Shown here: one piece after another, positions 17,496-27,766 of the stretch
How positions within the stretch are numbered: position 1 is the first letter of the stretch
Layout: every line of letters begins with the position of its first letter
NCBI RefSeq assembly: GCF_029211225.1
Contig: NZ_JARGEM010000003.1
Coordinates: 124,001 to 188,000 of the forward strand
Direction of reading: 5' to 3'
Source: Antiquaquibacter metalliresistens
GTDB lineage: Bacteria > Actinomycetota > Actinomycetes > Actinomycetales > Microbacteriaceae
DNA: 64,000 nucleotides
Notes under the pieces: generated by a model
The model's input: only the letters and a program-made list of their open reading frames with translations
The model's database searches: none
What the model was told of the DNA's origin: nothing
Translations under genes and position numbers: made by a program

Positions 17496-19652
17496 TCAGG
17501 CCGGCGTGAGCCACAGGCCGGCGAGCGGGGGCAGCGTCAGCTCCACCGAGGCCGGGCGGCCGTGGAATCCCTCGGTGCTGGCCTCGACCGCGCCGTAGTT
17601 GCCGACGCCGGACCCGCCGAACTCCACGGCATCCGTGTTGACGACCTCACGCCAGGTGCCGGCGAAGGGCAGACCGACCCGGTACGGTCCCACCGGGTTG
17701 CCGCTGAAGTTGAACAGGCCCACGAGCGGCGCGCCCGACGCCGACCAGCGCAGGAAGGCGAGCACGTTCTGCGCGGCGTTGCCGCCGTCGAGCCACTCGA
17801 ACCCCGCAGCGGTGTTGTCCTGTTCCCACAGCGCCGGGGTGTCGCGGTACACCCGGTTCAGCTGCCCCACGAGCGCCTGCAGCCCCTGGTGCACCGGCTG
17901 GTCGAGAATCCACCAGTCGAGCCCGCGTTCCTCGCTCCACTCCGAGGGTTGCCCGAACTCGCTGCCCATGAACAGCAGCTGCTTGCCCGGATGCGCCCAC
18001 ATGAAGCTCAGGTAGGCCCGCACGTTCGCGAGCTTCTGCCACTGGTCGCCCGGCATCTTGTGCAGCAGCGATCCCTTGCCGTGCACGACCTCGTCGTGGC
18101 TGATCGGCAGCATGAAGTTCTCGCTGAACGCGTAGAAGAACGAGAACGTGATGTCGTTGTGGTGGTACGAGCGGTACATGGGGTCTTCGGCCATGTACTG
18201 CAGGGAGTCGTGCATCCAGCCCATGTTCCACTTCAGGCCGAATCCGAGCCCGGATTGCGAGGTCGGCTTGGTCACGCCCGGCCAGCTCGTGGACTCCTCG
18301 GCGATCATCACGATGCCGGGGTTGCGCTTGTAGGCGGTCGCGTTGACCTCCTGCAGGAACGCGATCGCCTCGAGGTTCTCGCGCCCGCCGTACTGGTTCG
18401 GCAGCCATTCGCCCTCCTTGCGCGAGTAGTCGAGGTAGAGCATGGATGCCACGGCATCCACCCGAAGCCCGTCGATGTGGAACTCCTCCAGCCAGTACAG
18501 GGCGTTCGCGACCAGGAAGTTGCGCACCTGGGACTGCCCGAAGTCGAAGATCAGGGTGCCCCAGTCGAGCTGCTCGCCGCGGCGCGGATCGGAGTGCTCG
18601 TAGAGCGGCTGACCGTCGAAGCGCGCGAGCGCCCACTCGTCCTTCGGAAAGTGCCCGGGCACCCAGTCCATGAGCACGCCGTAGCCGGCGCCGTGCAGCC
18701 GGTCGATGAGGTACTTGAGGTCGTCGGGATGCCCGAACCGGCTGGTCGGCGCGTAGTACCCGGTGACCTGGTATCCCCAGGAGCCGCCGAAGGGATGCTC
18801 GGCGAGCGGCATGAACTCGACGTGCGTGAACCCCGTGAGCTCGAGGTAGGCGATGAGCTCGTCGGCGAGGCTGCGGTAGTCGAGTCCCGGGCGCCACGAG
18901 CCCACGTGCAGCTCGTACACGGACATGGGGGAGTTGTGCGGGTCGGTCTGCGCTCGCCGGGTCATCCAGTCGTCGTCGCCCCAGGTGTAGAGCGACTGTC
19001 CGACGCGGGATGCCGTGGCCGGCGGCACCTCGGTGTAGCGCGCCATCGGGTCCGCACGCTTCACCCACTCGCCGGCGGCGGTGAGCAGCTCGAACTTGTA
19101 GGCGGTGCCGGGTTCGAGCGCGGGCACGAAGAGCTCCCAGACGCCGTTGTCGTCGAGGCGGCGCATGGCGTGGCCGACGCCGTTCCAGCCGTTGAAGTCG
19201 CCGATCACGCGCGCGGCGCGGGCGTGCGGCGCCCACACCGAGAAGGCGGTGCCGTCGACGTCTTCGTGCGGACGGCAGTGGGCGCCGAGCACCTGCCAGA
19301 GCTGCTCGTGACGACCCTCGCCCCACAGGTACAGGTCGATCTCGCCCACTGTCGGCACGAAGCGGTAGGGGTCGTCCGCCACCCAGCTCGGGGCAGCGTC
19401 GTACTCCGCCTCCACGGTGTAGGCCTGCGCGGGTGCGGGGGCGACGCCCTGCCACAGCCCGTTCGCGAGATGCACCAGCGGCACGCGAGAACCGTCCGCC
19501 CGCACCACGGTGACCGCGGACGCGAGCGGGCGCAGCACGCGATACACCCAGTGCTCACCGACCGGATGCTGCCCGAGTGTGTCGTGCGGACGCGGATGCG
19601 CGCCCGCCGCCAGTGCTGCGACATGATCCGGGTGCAGCTCGGGCAGCGTCAT
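17496..19652 (-). CDS. glgB: 1,4-alpha-glucan branching enzyme
   Basis: GlgB, 718 residues, introduces alpha-1,6 branches into glycogen-like glucan. Two N-terminal beta-sandwich modules are present (the second, a CBM48, includes [20 protein letters not shown] near residue 140). A GH13_9 barrel follows, with the catalytic Asp in [18 protein letters not shown], the Glu in IAEEST and the third acid in [12 protein letters not shown]. The C-terminal beta domain ends the protein. ATG 19652 overlaps the glgE stop by one base on the minus strand, so glgE-glgB are coupled. A longer open frame extending upstream is only an out-of-frame reading of glgE. Confidence 0.97.
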   Translation of the reverse strand: MTLPELHPDHVAALAAGAHPRPHDTLGQHPVGEHWVYRVLRPLASAVTVVRADGSRVPLVHLANGLWQGVAPAPAQAYTVEAEYDAAPSWVADDPYRFVPTVGEIDLYLWGEGRHEQLWQVLGAHCRPHEDVDGTAFSVWAPHARAARVIGDFNGWNGVGHAMRRLDDNGVWELFVPALEPGTAYKFELLTAAGEWVKRADPMARYTEVPPATASRVGQSLYTWGDDDWMTRRAQTDPHNSPMSVYELHVGSWRPGLDYRSLADELIAYLELTGFTHVEFMPLAEHPFGGSWGYQVTGYYAPTSRFGHPDDLKYLIDRLHGAGYGVLMDWVPGHFPKDEWALARFDGQPLYEHSDPRRGEQLDWGTLIFDFGQSQVRNFLVANALYWLEEFHIDGLRVDAVASMLYLDYSRKEGEWLPNQYGGRENLEAIAFLQEVNATAYKRNPGIVMIAEESTSWPGVTKPTSQSGLGFGLKWNMGWMHDSLQYMAEDPMYRSYHHNDITFSFFYAFSENFMLPISHDEVVHGKGSLLHKMPGDQWQKLANVRAYLSFMWAHPGKQLLFMGSEFGQPSEWSEERGLDWWILDQPVHQGLQALVGQLNRVYRDTPALWEQDNTAAGFEWLDGGNAAQNVLAFLRWSASGAPLVGLFNFSGNPVGPYRVGLPFAGTWREVVNTDAVEFGGSGVGNYGAVEASTEGFHGRPASVELTLPPLAGLWLTPA

Positions 19653-21634
19653 CAGTGACCTCTCGGGTAGTGCACGTGCATGATGTGCACCGGTTCGGTG
19701 AACGCGTCGAGCCGCACGTAGGTGTCGCGGCCCCAGTCGTAGCGGATGCCCGTGACGAGGTCGACGACCTCGAAGTGCGCATCGGGCTCGAGCCCGAGCA
19801 CGGTCAGGTCGAGATGCACGACCGTCTCGCGCACGGAGTGGGGATCGACATTGGCGATGACGATCACGGCGTCCGTCGTGCCGCCGTTGAACCGGGCGTC
19901 GAGCACCTTGCTGTAGACGAGGATCGAGTCGTCGTCGCTCCAGTGCACGCTGAGGTTGCGAAGCTGGCGCAGGGCCGGGTGGGCGGCACGGATCGCATTG
20001 AGCCTGGTCAGGTACGGCGCCAGCGAGGTTCCCGCCTTCTCGGCCGCGACCCAGTCGCGCTGCTTGTACTCGTACTTCTCGTTGTCGATGTTCTCCTCGG
20101 AGCCCGGGCGCGCGACGTGCTCGAACAGCTCGTAGCCGGCGTACACACCCCAGGACGGGCTGGCGGTGGCGGCGATGGCGGCGCGCACCTTGTACGCCGG
20201 CACGCCACCGAACTGCAGGTACTCGGTGAGGATGTCGGGCGTGTTCACGAACAGATTCGGCCGCAGGAAGGCGTCCGTCTGACTGGAGAGCCCGGTGAGG
20301 AACTCCTCGAGTTCGAGCTTGGTGTTGCGCCACGTGAAGTACGTGTAGGACTGCTGGAAGCCCACCTGCGCGAGCGAGTGCAGCATCGCGGGCCGCGTGA
20401 ACGCCTCGGCCAGGAAGACCACGTCGGGGAACTCGCCGTTGATCTCGTGCAGCACGAGCTCCCAGAACTGCAGGGGCTTGGTGTGCGGATTGTCCACCCG
20501 GAAGATGCGCACGCCGCGCGAGATCCAGAGCCGGATGATGCGCAGCACCTCGGCGCGGATACCGGCCGGGTCGTTGTCGAAGTTGACCGGGTAGATGTCC
20601 TGGTACTTCTTCGGCGGGTTCTCGGCGTAGGCGATCGTGCCATCCGGCAGCCTGGTGAACCATTCGGGATGCTCCCGCACCCACGGGTGGTCGGGGGAGG
20701 CCTGCAGGGCCAGGTCGATCGCGATCTCGATGCCGGCCCGCGCGGCGGCGCCGAGGAAGAACGCGAAGTCCTTCTCGTCGCCGAGGTCGGGGTGGATCGC
20801 GTCGTGCCCTCCGGCTGACGCGCCGATCGCCCACGGCGAGCCGGGATCCTGCGGGCCCACCGTGAGCGTGTTGTTGGGACCCTTGCGACCGGTGACCCCG
20901 ATCGGATGGATCGGCGGAAGGTAGAGCACATCGAAACCCATCGCCGCCACGCCGGGCAGCCGCTTGGCCGCGGTGCGGAAGGTGCCGGAGGTCCAGGTGC
21001 CGTCCTTGGCCCGCTTGGCGCCCTCGCTGCGCGGGAAGAACTCGTACCAGCTGCCGACGCCCGCCCGTTCGCGCTCCACCCGCAGGCTGAGGGTCTCGCT
21101 GAACGTGTCGAGGCTGGCCACCGGCTTGGTCTCGATCGCCTCGGTGAGCTTCGGGTCGTTCAGCACCGCCCAGCGTTCGGCCGCGCTCACCGGCGACGCG
21201 AGCACCGCCGCGGCCCGCTGCACGATCGCGCGGCGCGGCGCGCGCGCGAGCAGTTGGGCACCGATCTCCAGCATGAGCTCGACGTCGATGCCGGCCGGGA
21301 TCTTGATGGCGGCGTTGTGATGCCAGGTCGCCCACTCGTCCGCGAAGGCCCGCACCTGCCAGGTCCACTCACCGGGGGTGTGGAGCACCGCGAGCGCCTG
21401 CCAACGGTCCGTGCCGGGCGCGACCGGCGACATCCGGTGCACGGTCTGCACGCCGAGCGGGTCGGTCAGCAGCATCTCGACGCCGATCGCGTCGTGCCCC
21501 TCGCGGAACACGGTCGCACCGAAGGGCACCACCTCGCCGACGTAGGCCTTGGCCGGCCACCGGTTCTCGGGTTGCTGCGGCGTCAGGAATCGGATCGGGA
21601 TGCGACCCAGCTTCGGCGCGTACTCGGTAGCCAC
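19652..21634 (-). CDS. glgE: alpha-1,4-glucan:maltose-1-phosphate maltosyltransferase
   Basis: GlgE, 660 residues, adds maltose from maltose-1-phosphate to alpha-glucan chains, an actinobacterial glycogen route. An N-terminal domain ([26 protein letters not shown]) precedes the GH13_3 barrel. Signature segments include [22 protein letters not shown] (shown in part), the nucleophile region [16 protein letters not shown], the Glu in FLAEAFTRP, and a C-terminal domain. GTG 21634 ([14 protein letters not shown]) is chosen because homology starts there and TAACGT lies 7 nt upstream. The usual donor-forming partners (TreS/Pep2 or GlgM) are not in this window. Confidence 0.96.
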   Translation of the reverse strand: MATEYAPKLGRIPIRFLTPQQPENRWPAKAYVGEVVPFGATVFREGHDAIGVEMLLTDPLGVQTVHRMSPVAPGTDRWQALAVLHTPGEWTWQVRAFADEWATWHHNAAIKIPAGIDVELMLEIGAQLLARAPRRAIVQRAAAVLASPVSAAERWAVLNDPKLTEAIETKPVASLDTFSETLSLRVERERAGVGSWYEFFPRSEGAKRAKDGTWTSGTFRTAAKRLPGVAAMGFDVLYLPPIHPIGVTGRKGPNNTLTVGPQDPGSPWAIGASAGGHDAIHPDLGDEKDFAFFLGAAARAGIEIAIDLALQASPDHPWVREHPEWFTRLPDGTIAYAENPPKKYQDIYPVNFDNDPAGIRAEVLRIIRLWISRGVRIFRVDNPHTKPLQFWELVLHEINGEFPDVVFLAEAFTRPAMLHSLAQVGFQQSYTYFTWRNTKLELEEFLTGLSSQTDAFLRPNLFVNTPDILTEYLQFGGVPAYKVRAAIAATASPSWGVYAGYELFEHVARPGSEENIDNEKYEYKQRDWVAAEKAGTSLAPYLTRLNAIRAAHPALRQLRNLSVHWSDDDSILVYSKVLDARFNGGTTDAVIVIANVDPHSVRETVVHLDLTVLGLEPDAHFEVVDLVTGIRYDWGRDTYVRLDAFTEPVHIMHVHYPRGH

Positions 21635-21641
21635 GATTTCG

Positions 21642-21694
21642 ACGTTACCGCCTAGCGTGCGTTTTACCGCGGCGTAATGTCCCTGGCCTAGTGT
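21642..21694. promoter_or_regulatory. divergent glgE / glgP promoter region
   Basis: The 67-bp gap between glgE and glgP holds two leaderless -10 boxes. TAACGT (21647-21642, minus) ends 7 nt before the glgE GTG. TAGTGT (21689-21694, plus) ends 7 nt before the glgP ATG. The two promoters are back to back, so one regulator site between them could serve both synthesis and breakdown genes; no clear operator palindrome is visible. Confidence 0.5.
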
Positions 21695-21701
21695 CGGAGA
21701 G

Positions 21702-24254
21702 ATGAAGGCCATCCGAAGGTTCACGGTCCGCACGGTGCTCCCCGCCGCGCTCGCCCCGCTGGACGAGCTCTCCATGAACCTCCGCCGCTCGTGGCACGAG
21801 CCGACGCGGCAGCTGTTCCGATCGATCGATCCCCAGCGCTGGGAGGACTGCCGTCACGACCCGATCGCGCTGCTGGGGGCCGTCGGCCCGGAGCGCCTCG
21901 CCGAGCTCGCGGCGGACGCCGCCTTCGTACGGGCCGCCGACGAGTTGCTCGCCGAGCTGCACGAGTATCTGAGTGCGCCGCGCTGGTACCAGACGTTGGA
22001 GGGCGCGCCGGCCTCGATCGCCTACTTCTCGCCGGAGTTCGGTATCGCCGCGGCCCTGCCGCAATACTCGGGCGGCCTCGGAATCCTCGCGGGCGATCAC
22101 CTCAAGGCCGCCAGCGACCTCGGCGTGCCGATCCTCGGCGTCGGGCTGTTCTATCGCTCCGGGTACTTCCGGCAGTCCATCTCGCGCGACGGCTGGCAGC
22201 TCGAGAGCTACCCGGTGCTCGACCCGGACGGCCTGCCGCTCACCGTGCTGCGCCATCCGGACGGCACCGCGGCGCGGGTCGCACTCGCGCTGCCCGACGG
22301 ATCCGCCCTGTACGCGCGCATCTGGCAGGTGCGCGTGGGGCGCATCACGCTGTTGCTGCTCGACACCGACATCCCGGAGAACGACGAGTCGCTGCGCACC
22401 GTCACCGACCGGCTCTACGGCGGCGGGGGCGAGCACCGGCTGCTGCAGGAGCTGCTGCTCGGCATCGGCGGGGTGCGGGCGATCAAGACCTATGTCGAGC
22501 TCACCGGGGCGCCGGAACCCGAGGTCTTCCACACCAACGAGGGTCACGCCGGATTCCAGGGGCTCGAGCGCGTCAGCGATCTCATCGGCGACGGACTTTC
22601 GTTCGCCGAGGCCCTGCAGGTCGTGCGTGCGGGCACCGTCTTCACCACCCACACGCCGGTGCCCGCGGGCATCGATCGCTTCGAGCTGGAGATGATCACC
22701 CGCTACTTCTCCGGCGATCTGCTGCCCGGCGTGGATGCCGCGGACGTCGTCGCACTCGGGGTCGAGAACTACCAGGGCGGCGACCCGACGAAGTTCAACA
22801 TGGCCGTGATGGGATTGCGGCTCGCCGAGCGGGCGAACGGCGTCTCGAAGCTGCACGGCGAGGTCTCCCGCGAGATGTTCGGCGCGCTGTGGCCGGGGTT
22901 CGACGCAGACGACGTGCCGATCACCTCGATCACCAACGGTGTGCACGCCCCCACCTGGACCGACCCGGAGATGCTCGCCCTCGCGCAGCGCACCTTCGGT
23001 TCGAGCGAGACGACCGTGGTCGACTGGTCGTCGCCCGAGCTCACGGATGCCGAGCTCTGGGCCGCGCGCGGCCGAATGCGTGCGCAGCTGGTCACCGAGG
23101 CGCGCCGTCGGGTCTCGCTCGCCTGGCAGGAGCAGAACCCCGGCGTCGGCGACCCGGCCTGGTTCTCGAGCCTGCTCGACCCGAACGTGCTGACGATCGG
23201 CTTCGCCCGCCGCGTGCCCACGTACAAGCGCCTCACGCTCATGCTGCACGACCCGGAGCGGCTGCGCGCGCTGCTGCTGCACCCCGAGCGGCCGATCCAG
23301 CTCGTGATCGCCGGCAAGTCGCATCCCGCCGACGACGAGGGCAAGCGCCTCATCCAGCGGCTGGTGGAATTCGCGGCCGAGCCCGAGGTGCGCGAGCGCA
23401 TCGTGTTCCTACCGAACTACGAGATCGCGATGGCGAAGCTGCTCTACCCCGGCACCGACGTCTGGCTCAACAACCCGCTTCGCCCGCTTGAGGCCTGCGG
23501 CACCTCGGGCATGAAGGCCGCGCTCAACGGTTCGCTGAACCTGTCGATCCTCGACGGCTGGTGGGCCGAGTTCTACGACGAGGAGAACGGTTGGGCCATT
23601 CCCTCCGCCGACTCCGCCGGTGACGGCGCCGAGCGCGACAAGCTCGAGGCGGAGAGCCTCTACGACCTGATCGAGCACCAGATCGCGCCACGGTTCTACG
23701 ACCGCGGCGACGACGGCGTTCCGCACCGCTGGATCGACTCGATCCGCCACACGCTCGCGACGCTGTCGCCGGCGCTCTCCGCCGACCGCATGGTCACCGA
23801 GTACGTCGAGCGTCTCTACCGACCGGCCGCCGACGCCGAACGCGCGATCAGTGCCCACCAGTACGCGCCGGCGCGCGAGCTCGCCGCGTGGAAGGCCAAG
23901 GTGATCGCCGCGTGGCCGGCGGTGCACGTCGCGCACGTCGAGTCCGGCGGGGTGGATGCCGTGCCCCAGGTCGGCGACGAACTGCATCTGCGCGCCACCG
24001 TCGCCCTCGACGGCCTCGGCCCCGACGACATCGCGGTGGAGGTCGCGTACGGTCGCGCCTCCGAGGGCGACGTGCTCGACGAGGTGCAGCACGTGCCGCT
24101 CGAGCTCGCGTCCGAGCCGGGGCAGCCCGTGGTGTTCGCCGGCACGGTGCCGCTGGCTCGGTCGGGGAGCTTCGGCTACACGGTGCGCGTGGTGCCGAGG
24201 CATCCGCTGCTCGCCTCGCCCGCCGAGATGGGGCTCATCGCCGTCGCGGAGTAG
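21702..24254 (+). CDS. glgP: alpha-glucan (glycogen/maltodextrin) phosphorylase
   Basis: GT35 phosphorylase, 850 residues, releases glucose-1-phosphate from the ends of alpha-1,4-glucan. This is the actinobacterial type with an N-terminal DUF3417-like region (LSMNLRRSWHEPTRQLF). Substrate-site motifs include SPEFGIAAALPQYSGGLGIL and FHTNEGHAGFQGLERV. The pyridoxal-phosphate lysine lies in EACGTSGMKAALNG, near residue 610. ATG 21702 has no ribosome site but TAGTGT 7 nt upstream. Its place opposite glgE-glgB joins storage and mobilisation of the same polymer. Confidence 0.96.
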   Translation: MKAIRRFTVRTVLPAALAPLDELSMNLRRSWHEPTRQLFRSIDPQRWEDCRHDPIALLGAVGPERLAELAADAAFVRAADELLAELHEYLSAPRWYQTLEGAPASIAYFSPEFGIAAALPQYSGGLGILAGDHLKAASDLGVPILGVGLFYRSGYFRQSISRDGWQLESYPVLDPDGLPLTVLRHPDGTAARVALALPDGSALYARIWQVRVGRITLLLLDTDIPENDESLRTVTDRLYGGGGEHRLLQELLLGIGGVRAIKTYVELTGAPEPEVFHTNEGHAGFQGLERVSDLIGDGLSFAEALQVVRAGTVFTTHTPVPAGIDRFELEMITRYFSGDLLPGVDAADVVALGVENYQGGDPTKFNMAVMGLRLAERANGVSKLHGEVSREMFGALWPGFDADDVPITSITNGVHAPTWTDPEMLALAQRTFGSSETTVVDWSSPELTDAELWAARGRMRAQLVTEARRRVSLAWQEQNPGVGDPAWFSSLLDPNVLTIGFARRVPTYKRLTLMLHDPERLRALLLHPERPIQLVIAGKSHPADDEGKRLIQRLVEFAAEPEVRERIVFLPNYEIAMAKLLYPGTDVWLNNPLRPLEACGTSGMKAALNGSLNLSILDGWWAEFYDEENGWAIPSADSAGDGAERDKLEAESLYDLIEHQIAPRFYDRGDDGVPHRWIDSIRHTLATLSPALSADRMVTEYVERLYRPAADAERAISAHQYAPARELAAWKAKVIAAWPAVHVAHVESGGVDAVPQVGDELHLRATVALDGLGPDDIAVEVAYGRASEGDVLDEVQHVPLELASEPGQPVVFAGTVPLARSGSFGYTVRVVPRHPLLASPAEMGLIAVAE

Positions 24255-24286
24255 CCGTCGACCCGGCGGCCGCACGCCCCGGCGGG

Positions 24287-24292
24287 TAGAAT
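24287..24292 (+). promoter_or_regulatory. -10 box of DUF177 gene
   Basis: TAGAAT ends 8 nt before GTG 24301. No Shine-Dalgarno is seen, so the mRNA is probably leaderless. Confidence 0.55.
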
Positions 24293-24300
24293 CGACCATC

Positions 24301-24849
24301 GTGCCGCACTTCACCAAGACCCCGTACACGATCCCCGTGTACGACCTCATGCACCGCCCGGGCGAGATGCGTGAGAAGCAGCTCGACATCGTCGTGCCGG
24401 AGGGATTCGGCAACGCCGTGATCGGCGTGCGCGCGGGTTCGACGCTGCACATCGATGCGCGACTCGAGTCGCTGCACGACGGCATTCTCGTCTCCGGTGT
24501 GGTCACCGGCACCGCTGAAGGGGAGTGCGTGCGGTGCCTCACGCCCGTCGCCCAGCGGCTCCGGGTCGAATTCCAGGAGCTTTTCGCGTATTCTCTTGAC
24601 GAAGCTTTCGACTACGAGGTTCACGACGATCACGTCGACCTCGAACCCGTGGTCAGGGATGCGGTGGTTCTTTCACTGCCGTTCCAACCCGTGTGCCAGG
24701 ACGATTGCCCAGGCCTGTGCCCCGAATGCGGGGCGCGGTTGCTGGACAATCCGGGTCACGAGCACGAGGCTCCCGCCGATCCACGGTGGGCGGCCCTTGC
24801 CGGACTCGAACTGCCTGACGCCGAAGACTCCAGCACAGAGAAGAGATAG
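24301..24849 (+). CDS. YceD/DUF177-family metal-binding protein
   Basis: A 182-residue protein of the YceD (DUF177) family, nearly always encoded just before rpmF. It has a beta-rich N-terminal half with ECVRCLTPV (CxxC near residue 80) and a C-terminal DDCPGLCPECG (near residue 140), a four-cysteine set suited to bind metal. The family is linked to rRNA accumulation and ribosome assembly in plants and bacteria. GTG 24301 follows a -10 box by 8 nt. Its stop is 4 nt before the rpmF ATG. Confidence 0.92.
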   Translation: MPHFTKTPYTIPVYDLMHRPGEMREKQLDIVVPEGFGNAVIGVRAGSTLHIDARLESLHDGILVSGVVTGTAEGECVRCLTPVAQRLRVEFQELFAYSLDEAFDYEVHDDHVDLEPVVRDAVVLSLPFQPVCQDDCPGLCPECGARLLDNPGHEHEAPADPRWAALAGLELPDAEDSSTEKR

Positions 24850-24853
24850 AGCC

Positions 24854-25057
24854 ATGGCAGTTCCCAAGCGCAAGATGTCGCGGGCCTCCACCCGCATGCG
24901 CCGCGCCCAGTGGAAGGCTGACGCCCCCACGCTCGTCAAGACGATCGAGAACGGCAAGGTCACCTACAGCCTCCCGCACCGCGCGAAGGTCGTCGAGGAC
25001 TCCGCCGGCACGCCCCTGTACATGGAGTACAAGGGCCGCAAGGTCGCCGACGTTTAG
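24854..25057 (+). CDS. rpmF: 50S ribosomal protein bL32 (cysteine-free form)
   Basis: bL32, 67 residues, starting MAVPKRKMSRASTRMRRAQW. The standard zinc-ribbon cysteines are absent; the protein has no Cys at all, so this is the zinc-independent (C-minus) version. ATG 24854 is preceded by AGAGATAGA, a weak site, and is 4 nt after DUF177. Many actinobacteria keep two bL32 forms swapped under zinc starvation; whether a C-plus copy exists elsewhere is unknown. Confidence 0.96.
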   Translation: MAVPKRKMSRASTRMRRAQWKADAPTLVKTIENGKVTYSLPHRAKVVEDSAGTPLYMEYKGRKVADV

Positions 25058-25114
25058 TGTTTTTGGGTTCGCCTTGCAGGCGACACCGAATGAATCCTCG
25101 ACTCCGGTAGCGCC

Positions 25115-25798
25115 GTGAGCGACGACTCGACCCTCTCAGCAGCGCTTGGGGTCGTTGTCGACCCCGAGCTGCTTCAGCTTGCCCTGACGCACCGCTCGTA
25201 CGCCTACGAGCACGGCGGCCTCGCCCACAACGAACGCCTCGAGTTCCTCGGCGATTCGATCCTCGGCCAGGCGGTGACGGTGCGGCTGTACCACGATCAC
25301 CCCGATGTAGCCGAGGGCGAGCTCGCCAAGCGGCGGGCATCCCTGGTCTCCTCCCTCGCGCTCGCCGAGATCGCCCGCACGATCGGGCTCGGCGAGCACA
25401 TCCGCCTCGGCAAGGGCGAGGAGCTCACCGGGGGCCGCGACAAGTCCTCCATCCTCGCCGACACCGTCGAGGCGATCATCGGCGCCACCTACCTCGACCA
25501 GGGCGGGGATGTCGCCACCGACCTCGTGCTGCGGCTCGTGGAACCCCTGCTCTCCGACCCCAGCCGCTTCGGCGCCGCGATGGACCCGAAGACGAGCCTG
25601 CAGGAGCTCGCCGTGCGCCTCGGTCGTGGCATGCCCAGCTACCACGTGACCGACAGCGGGCCCGACCACTCCAAGCGGTTCACCGCCAGCGTGCTGCTCG
25701 GCGACGCGCCCGTGGCCACCGGCGAGGGCTCGAGCAAGAAGCAGGCCGAGATGGCGGCCGCGCTCGAGGCGTGGACCCTGCTGCAGCAGCCGAAATAG
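25115..25798 (+). CDS. rnc: ribonuclease III
   Basis: RNase III, 227 residues, cuts double-stranded RNA and processes rRNA. The catalytic signature NERLEFLGDS is at residues 39-48, the second acidic cluster DTVEAIIGATYLD near residue 118, and the double-stranded RNA-binding domain runs from about residue 155 (PKTSLQELAVRLG, ending SSKKQAEMAAALEAW). GTG 25115 is the likely start. It lies downstream of rpmF and 4 nt before mutM, the usual actinobacterial order. Confidence 0.97.
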   Translation: MSDDSTLSAALGVVVDPELLQLALTHRSYAYEHGGLAHNERLEFLGDSILGQAVTVRLYHDHPDVAEGELAKRRASLVSSLALAEIARTIGLGEHIRLGKGEELTGGRDKSSILADTVEAIIGATYLDQGGDVATDLVLRLVEPLLSDPSRFGAAMDPKTSLQELAVRLGRGMPSYHVTDSGPDHSKRFTASVLLGDAPVATGEGSSKKQAEMAAALEAWTLLQQPK

Positions 25799-25802
25799 CG
25801 CC

Positions 25803-26666
25803 GTGCCCGAGCTTCCCGAGGTCGAGGTGGTGCGCCGCGGACTCGCACCGGCCGTCGATGGGGCGACCGTGGCATCCGTGGAGGTGCTCGACGTGCGCTC
25901 GCTGCGGCGTCATCTCGGCGGCGACTTCGAGGCGCGACTGACGGGCTCGCGCCTGCTCGGGCCGCAGCGGCGCGGCAAGTTCCTGTGGATTCCCATCGCG
26001 GAATCGGAGGAAGCCGTCGTCGTGCACCTCGGCATGTCCGGTCAGGTGCTGCTGCGTGAGCCGGGTGTGGATGACGCGCGCACCCGCATCCGCATCGACC
26101 TCGAACACCCCGCCCACGGGGCCCTGCGGCTGAACTTCGTCGACCAGCGCATCTTCGGCTCGATGGCCATCGACCGTCTCGTGCCGGCGGCGGATCATCC
26201 CGACGAGCTCATCCCTTCGCAGGTTGCGCACATCGCCCGCGACCCGATCGACCCGCGGTTCGATGAGCGATTGTTCTTCGCGCGGCTCGCGCGCAAGCAC
26301 ACGTCCATCAAGCGTGCCCTGCTCGACCAGAGCCTCGTGAGCGGCATCGGCAACATCTACGCCGACGAGGCACTTTGGGCCGCACGCGTGCACTACGAGC
26401 AGCCCACGGCCACGCTCTCCCGCCGCCGCGCTCAGGCCCTGCTCGCCGAGGTGCGGTTGGTGCTCGACCGGGCCCTCGCCGAGGGCGGCACGAGCTTCGA
26501 TGCGCAATACCTCAACGTGAACGGCCAGTCCGGCTACTTCGCGCATTCGCTCAACGCCTACGGACAGCAGGGCAAGGCGTGCCCGCGCTGCGGCCGGCCG
26601 ATCGTGCGCGAGTCGTTCATGAACCGCGGCTCGCACTTCTGCGCGCACTGCCAGCGTCTGCGCTAG
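25803..26666 (+). CDS. mutM: formamidopyrimidine-DNA glycosylase
   Basis: MutM/Fpg, 287 residues, removes 8-oxoguanine and formamidopyrimidines and nicks the abasic site. The catalytic N-terminal PELPEVE (Pro2, Glu3) and Lys59 in RRGKFLW are present, then the helix-two-turn-helix region (LLDQSLVSGIGNIYADEALW). The C-terminal zinc finger is CPRCGRPI with FCAHCQ at residues about 260-285. Start GTG 25803 is 4 nt after rnc. The gene is followed by a small hairpin and converges on the GNAT pair. Confidence 0.97.
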   Translation: MPELPEVEVVRRGLAPAVDGATVASVEVLDVRSLRRHLGGDFEARLTGSRLLGPQRRGKFLWIPIAESEEAVVVHLGMSGQVLLREPGVDDARTRIRIDLEHPAHGALRLNFVDQRIFGSMAIDRLVPAADHPDELIPSQVAHIARDPIDPRFDERLFFARLARKHTSIKRALLDQSLVSGIGNIYADEALWAARVHYEQPTATLSRRRAQALLAEVRLVLDRALAEGGTSFDAQYLNVNGQSGYFAHSLNAYGQQGKACPRCGRPIVRESFMNRGSHFCAHCQRLR

Positions 26667-26677
26667 CCACACCCTCA

Positions 26678-26695
26678 CCCCACCCCTCAGTGGGG
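26678..26695. terminator. small hairpin between mutM and GNAT genes
   Basis: CCCCAC (26678-26683), a 6-nt loop and GTGGGG (26690-26695) form a short stem in the 38-bp convergent gap. It could terminate from either side but is weak. Confidence 0.4.
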
Positions 26696-26704
26696 CGGAG
26701 CGGG

Positions 26705-27766
26705 TCAGGTCAGCGTCTTCTTCCACGCCCCCTCGTAGCCGACCGCGACGAACCCGACGGCTTCGTTCACCGAGAGCATGTGGCGGTTCTCCTCCGCGTT
26801 GAAGGTCGTGATGGAGGGGTGACCGGGCTCCAGGCGCTCCAGGTGGGCGATGTTCGCGACCTTCAGCAGCATCCCGAGGCGGTGGCCACGATGCTCGCTG
26901 AGCACGATCGTGTCCCCTTGGGCGACGGCGCGGTTCGGCTGCGGCGGCACGCTCAGTTCGGTGAAGCCCGCGAGTCGACCGCTCGGCACATGCTCGACCG
27001 CCGCGATGAACTGACGTCGCGGACTCTCGGCCTGCCGTGCTTCGTCGTCGAGCACGCGCTCGACCGTCCAGATGTCTTCGGTCGCGTCGAGTCCGGCGCT
27101 CGGGGCATCCGTGCTCATGCGCGTCGCGAGCATCGCGATGTCCTCGAGCCAGTGCTTCGGCGTCGCTCCGACCCAGGTGTGCACGCGATAGTCGGGCCCG
27201 GATGCCGCCGCCGCCTCGACGCGCTCCGCGAGGTCGACGACCGGCAGTGCGAGCCTGCTCGATCGCTCCACCTGTTCGAGGCTCCACCCGCGGGCGAGCA
27301 GAAACCGCACGCCCGGGTCGGCGAGCGGCACCGACCCGAACCCCGTTGGCGCCTCGAGGCGGTCGCCGGGCTGCTGGCGGGCCATCGCGTAGGCCTGCAG
27401 GGTCGTGCGCTCGAGTCCGGTCGCGACCGCGACCACCGCGTCGTACAGCGCCGAGCCGATGCCGCGGCCGCGGAACTCGGGCAGCACCTCCACGCTCAGC
27501 CACGAGACATCCGTCGCCGCCTCGGTCTGGATCTCGTGGATCGCGCGCGCGACGATGCGTCCGTCGACCCGCGCGACGAAGAGCCGCTTCGGCTCGTAGG
27601 GGTCGAGCCAGCCCGGCAACAGTTCCTCGGGCTCGTAGACGAGGTCGTCGCCGCCGAAGCTGTGCGCCTCAATCGCGTTGCGCACGTGCACCATCTCGGC
27701 GAACGCGTCGCCGCCGGGCGCATCGATGCTCGTCGGGATCGTGAGCTCGTCGATCGTGAAGCTCAT
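26705..27766 (-). CDS. GNAT acetyltransferase, tandem paralogue 2
   Basis: A 353-residue protein with two GNAT-like halves. The N-terminal half carries the acetyl-CoA motif VLPEFRGRGIGSALYDA (near residue 95). The C-terminal half has the degenerate HRGHRLGMLLKVAN and a conserved end (FNAEENRHMLSVNEAVGF). It is clearly paralogous along its length to the gene just upstream on the minus strand. ATG 27766 overlaps that gene's stop by 4 nt. Substrate unknown; double-GNAT proteins of this type acetylate small molecules or resist antibiotics in actinobacteria. Confidence 0.87.
   Translation of the reverse strand: MSFTIDELTIPTSIDAPGGDAFAEMVHVRNAIEAHSFGGDDLVYEPEELLPGWLDPYEPKRLFVARVDGRIVARAIHEIQTEAATDVSWLSVEVLPEFRGRGIGSALYDAVVAVATGLERTTLQAYAMARQQPGDRLEAPTGFGSVPLADPGVRFLLARGWSLEQVERSSRLALPVVDLAERVEAAAASGPDYRVHTWVGATPKHWLEDIAMLATRMSTDAPSAGLDATEDIWTVERVLDDEARQAESPRRQFIAAVEHVPSGRLAGFTELSVPPQPNRAVAQGDTIVLSEHRGHRLGMLLKVANIAHLERLEPGHPSITTFNAEENRHMLSVNEAVGFVAVGYEGAWKKTLT

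Noticed and set aside
17496-21368. A single 1290-residue minus-strand reading frame covering glgB and most of glgE
   Set aside because: Only the part from ATG 19652 is GlgB; upstream it is an out-of-frame, Arg/Pro-rich reading of glgE, which has its own frame and start.
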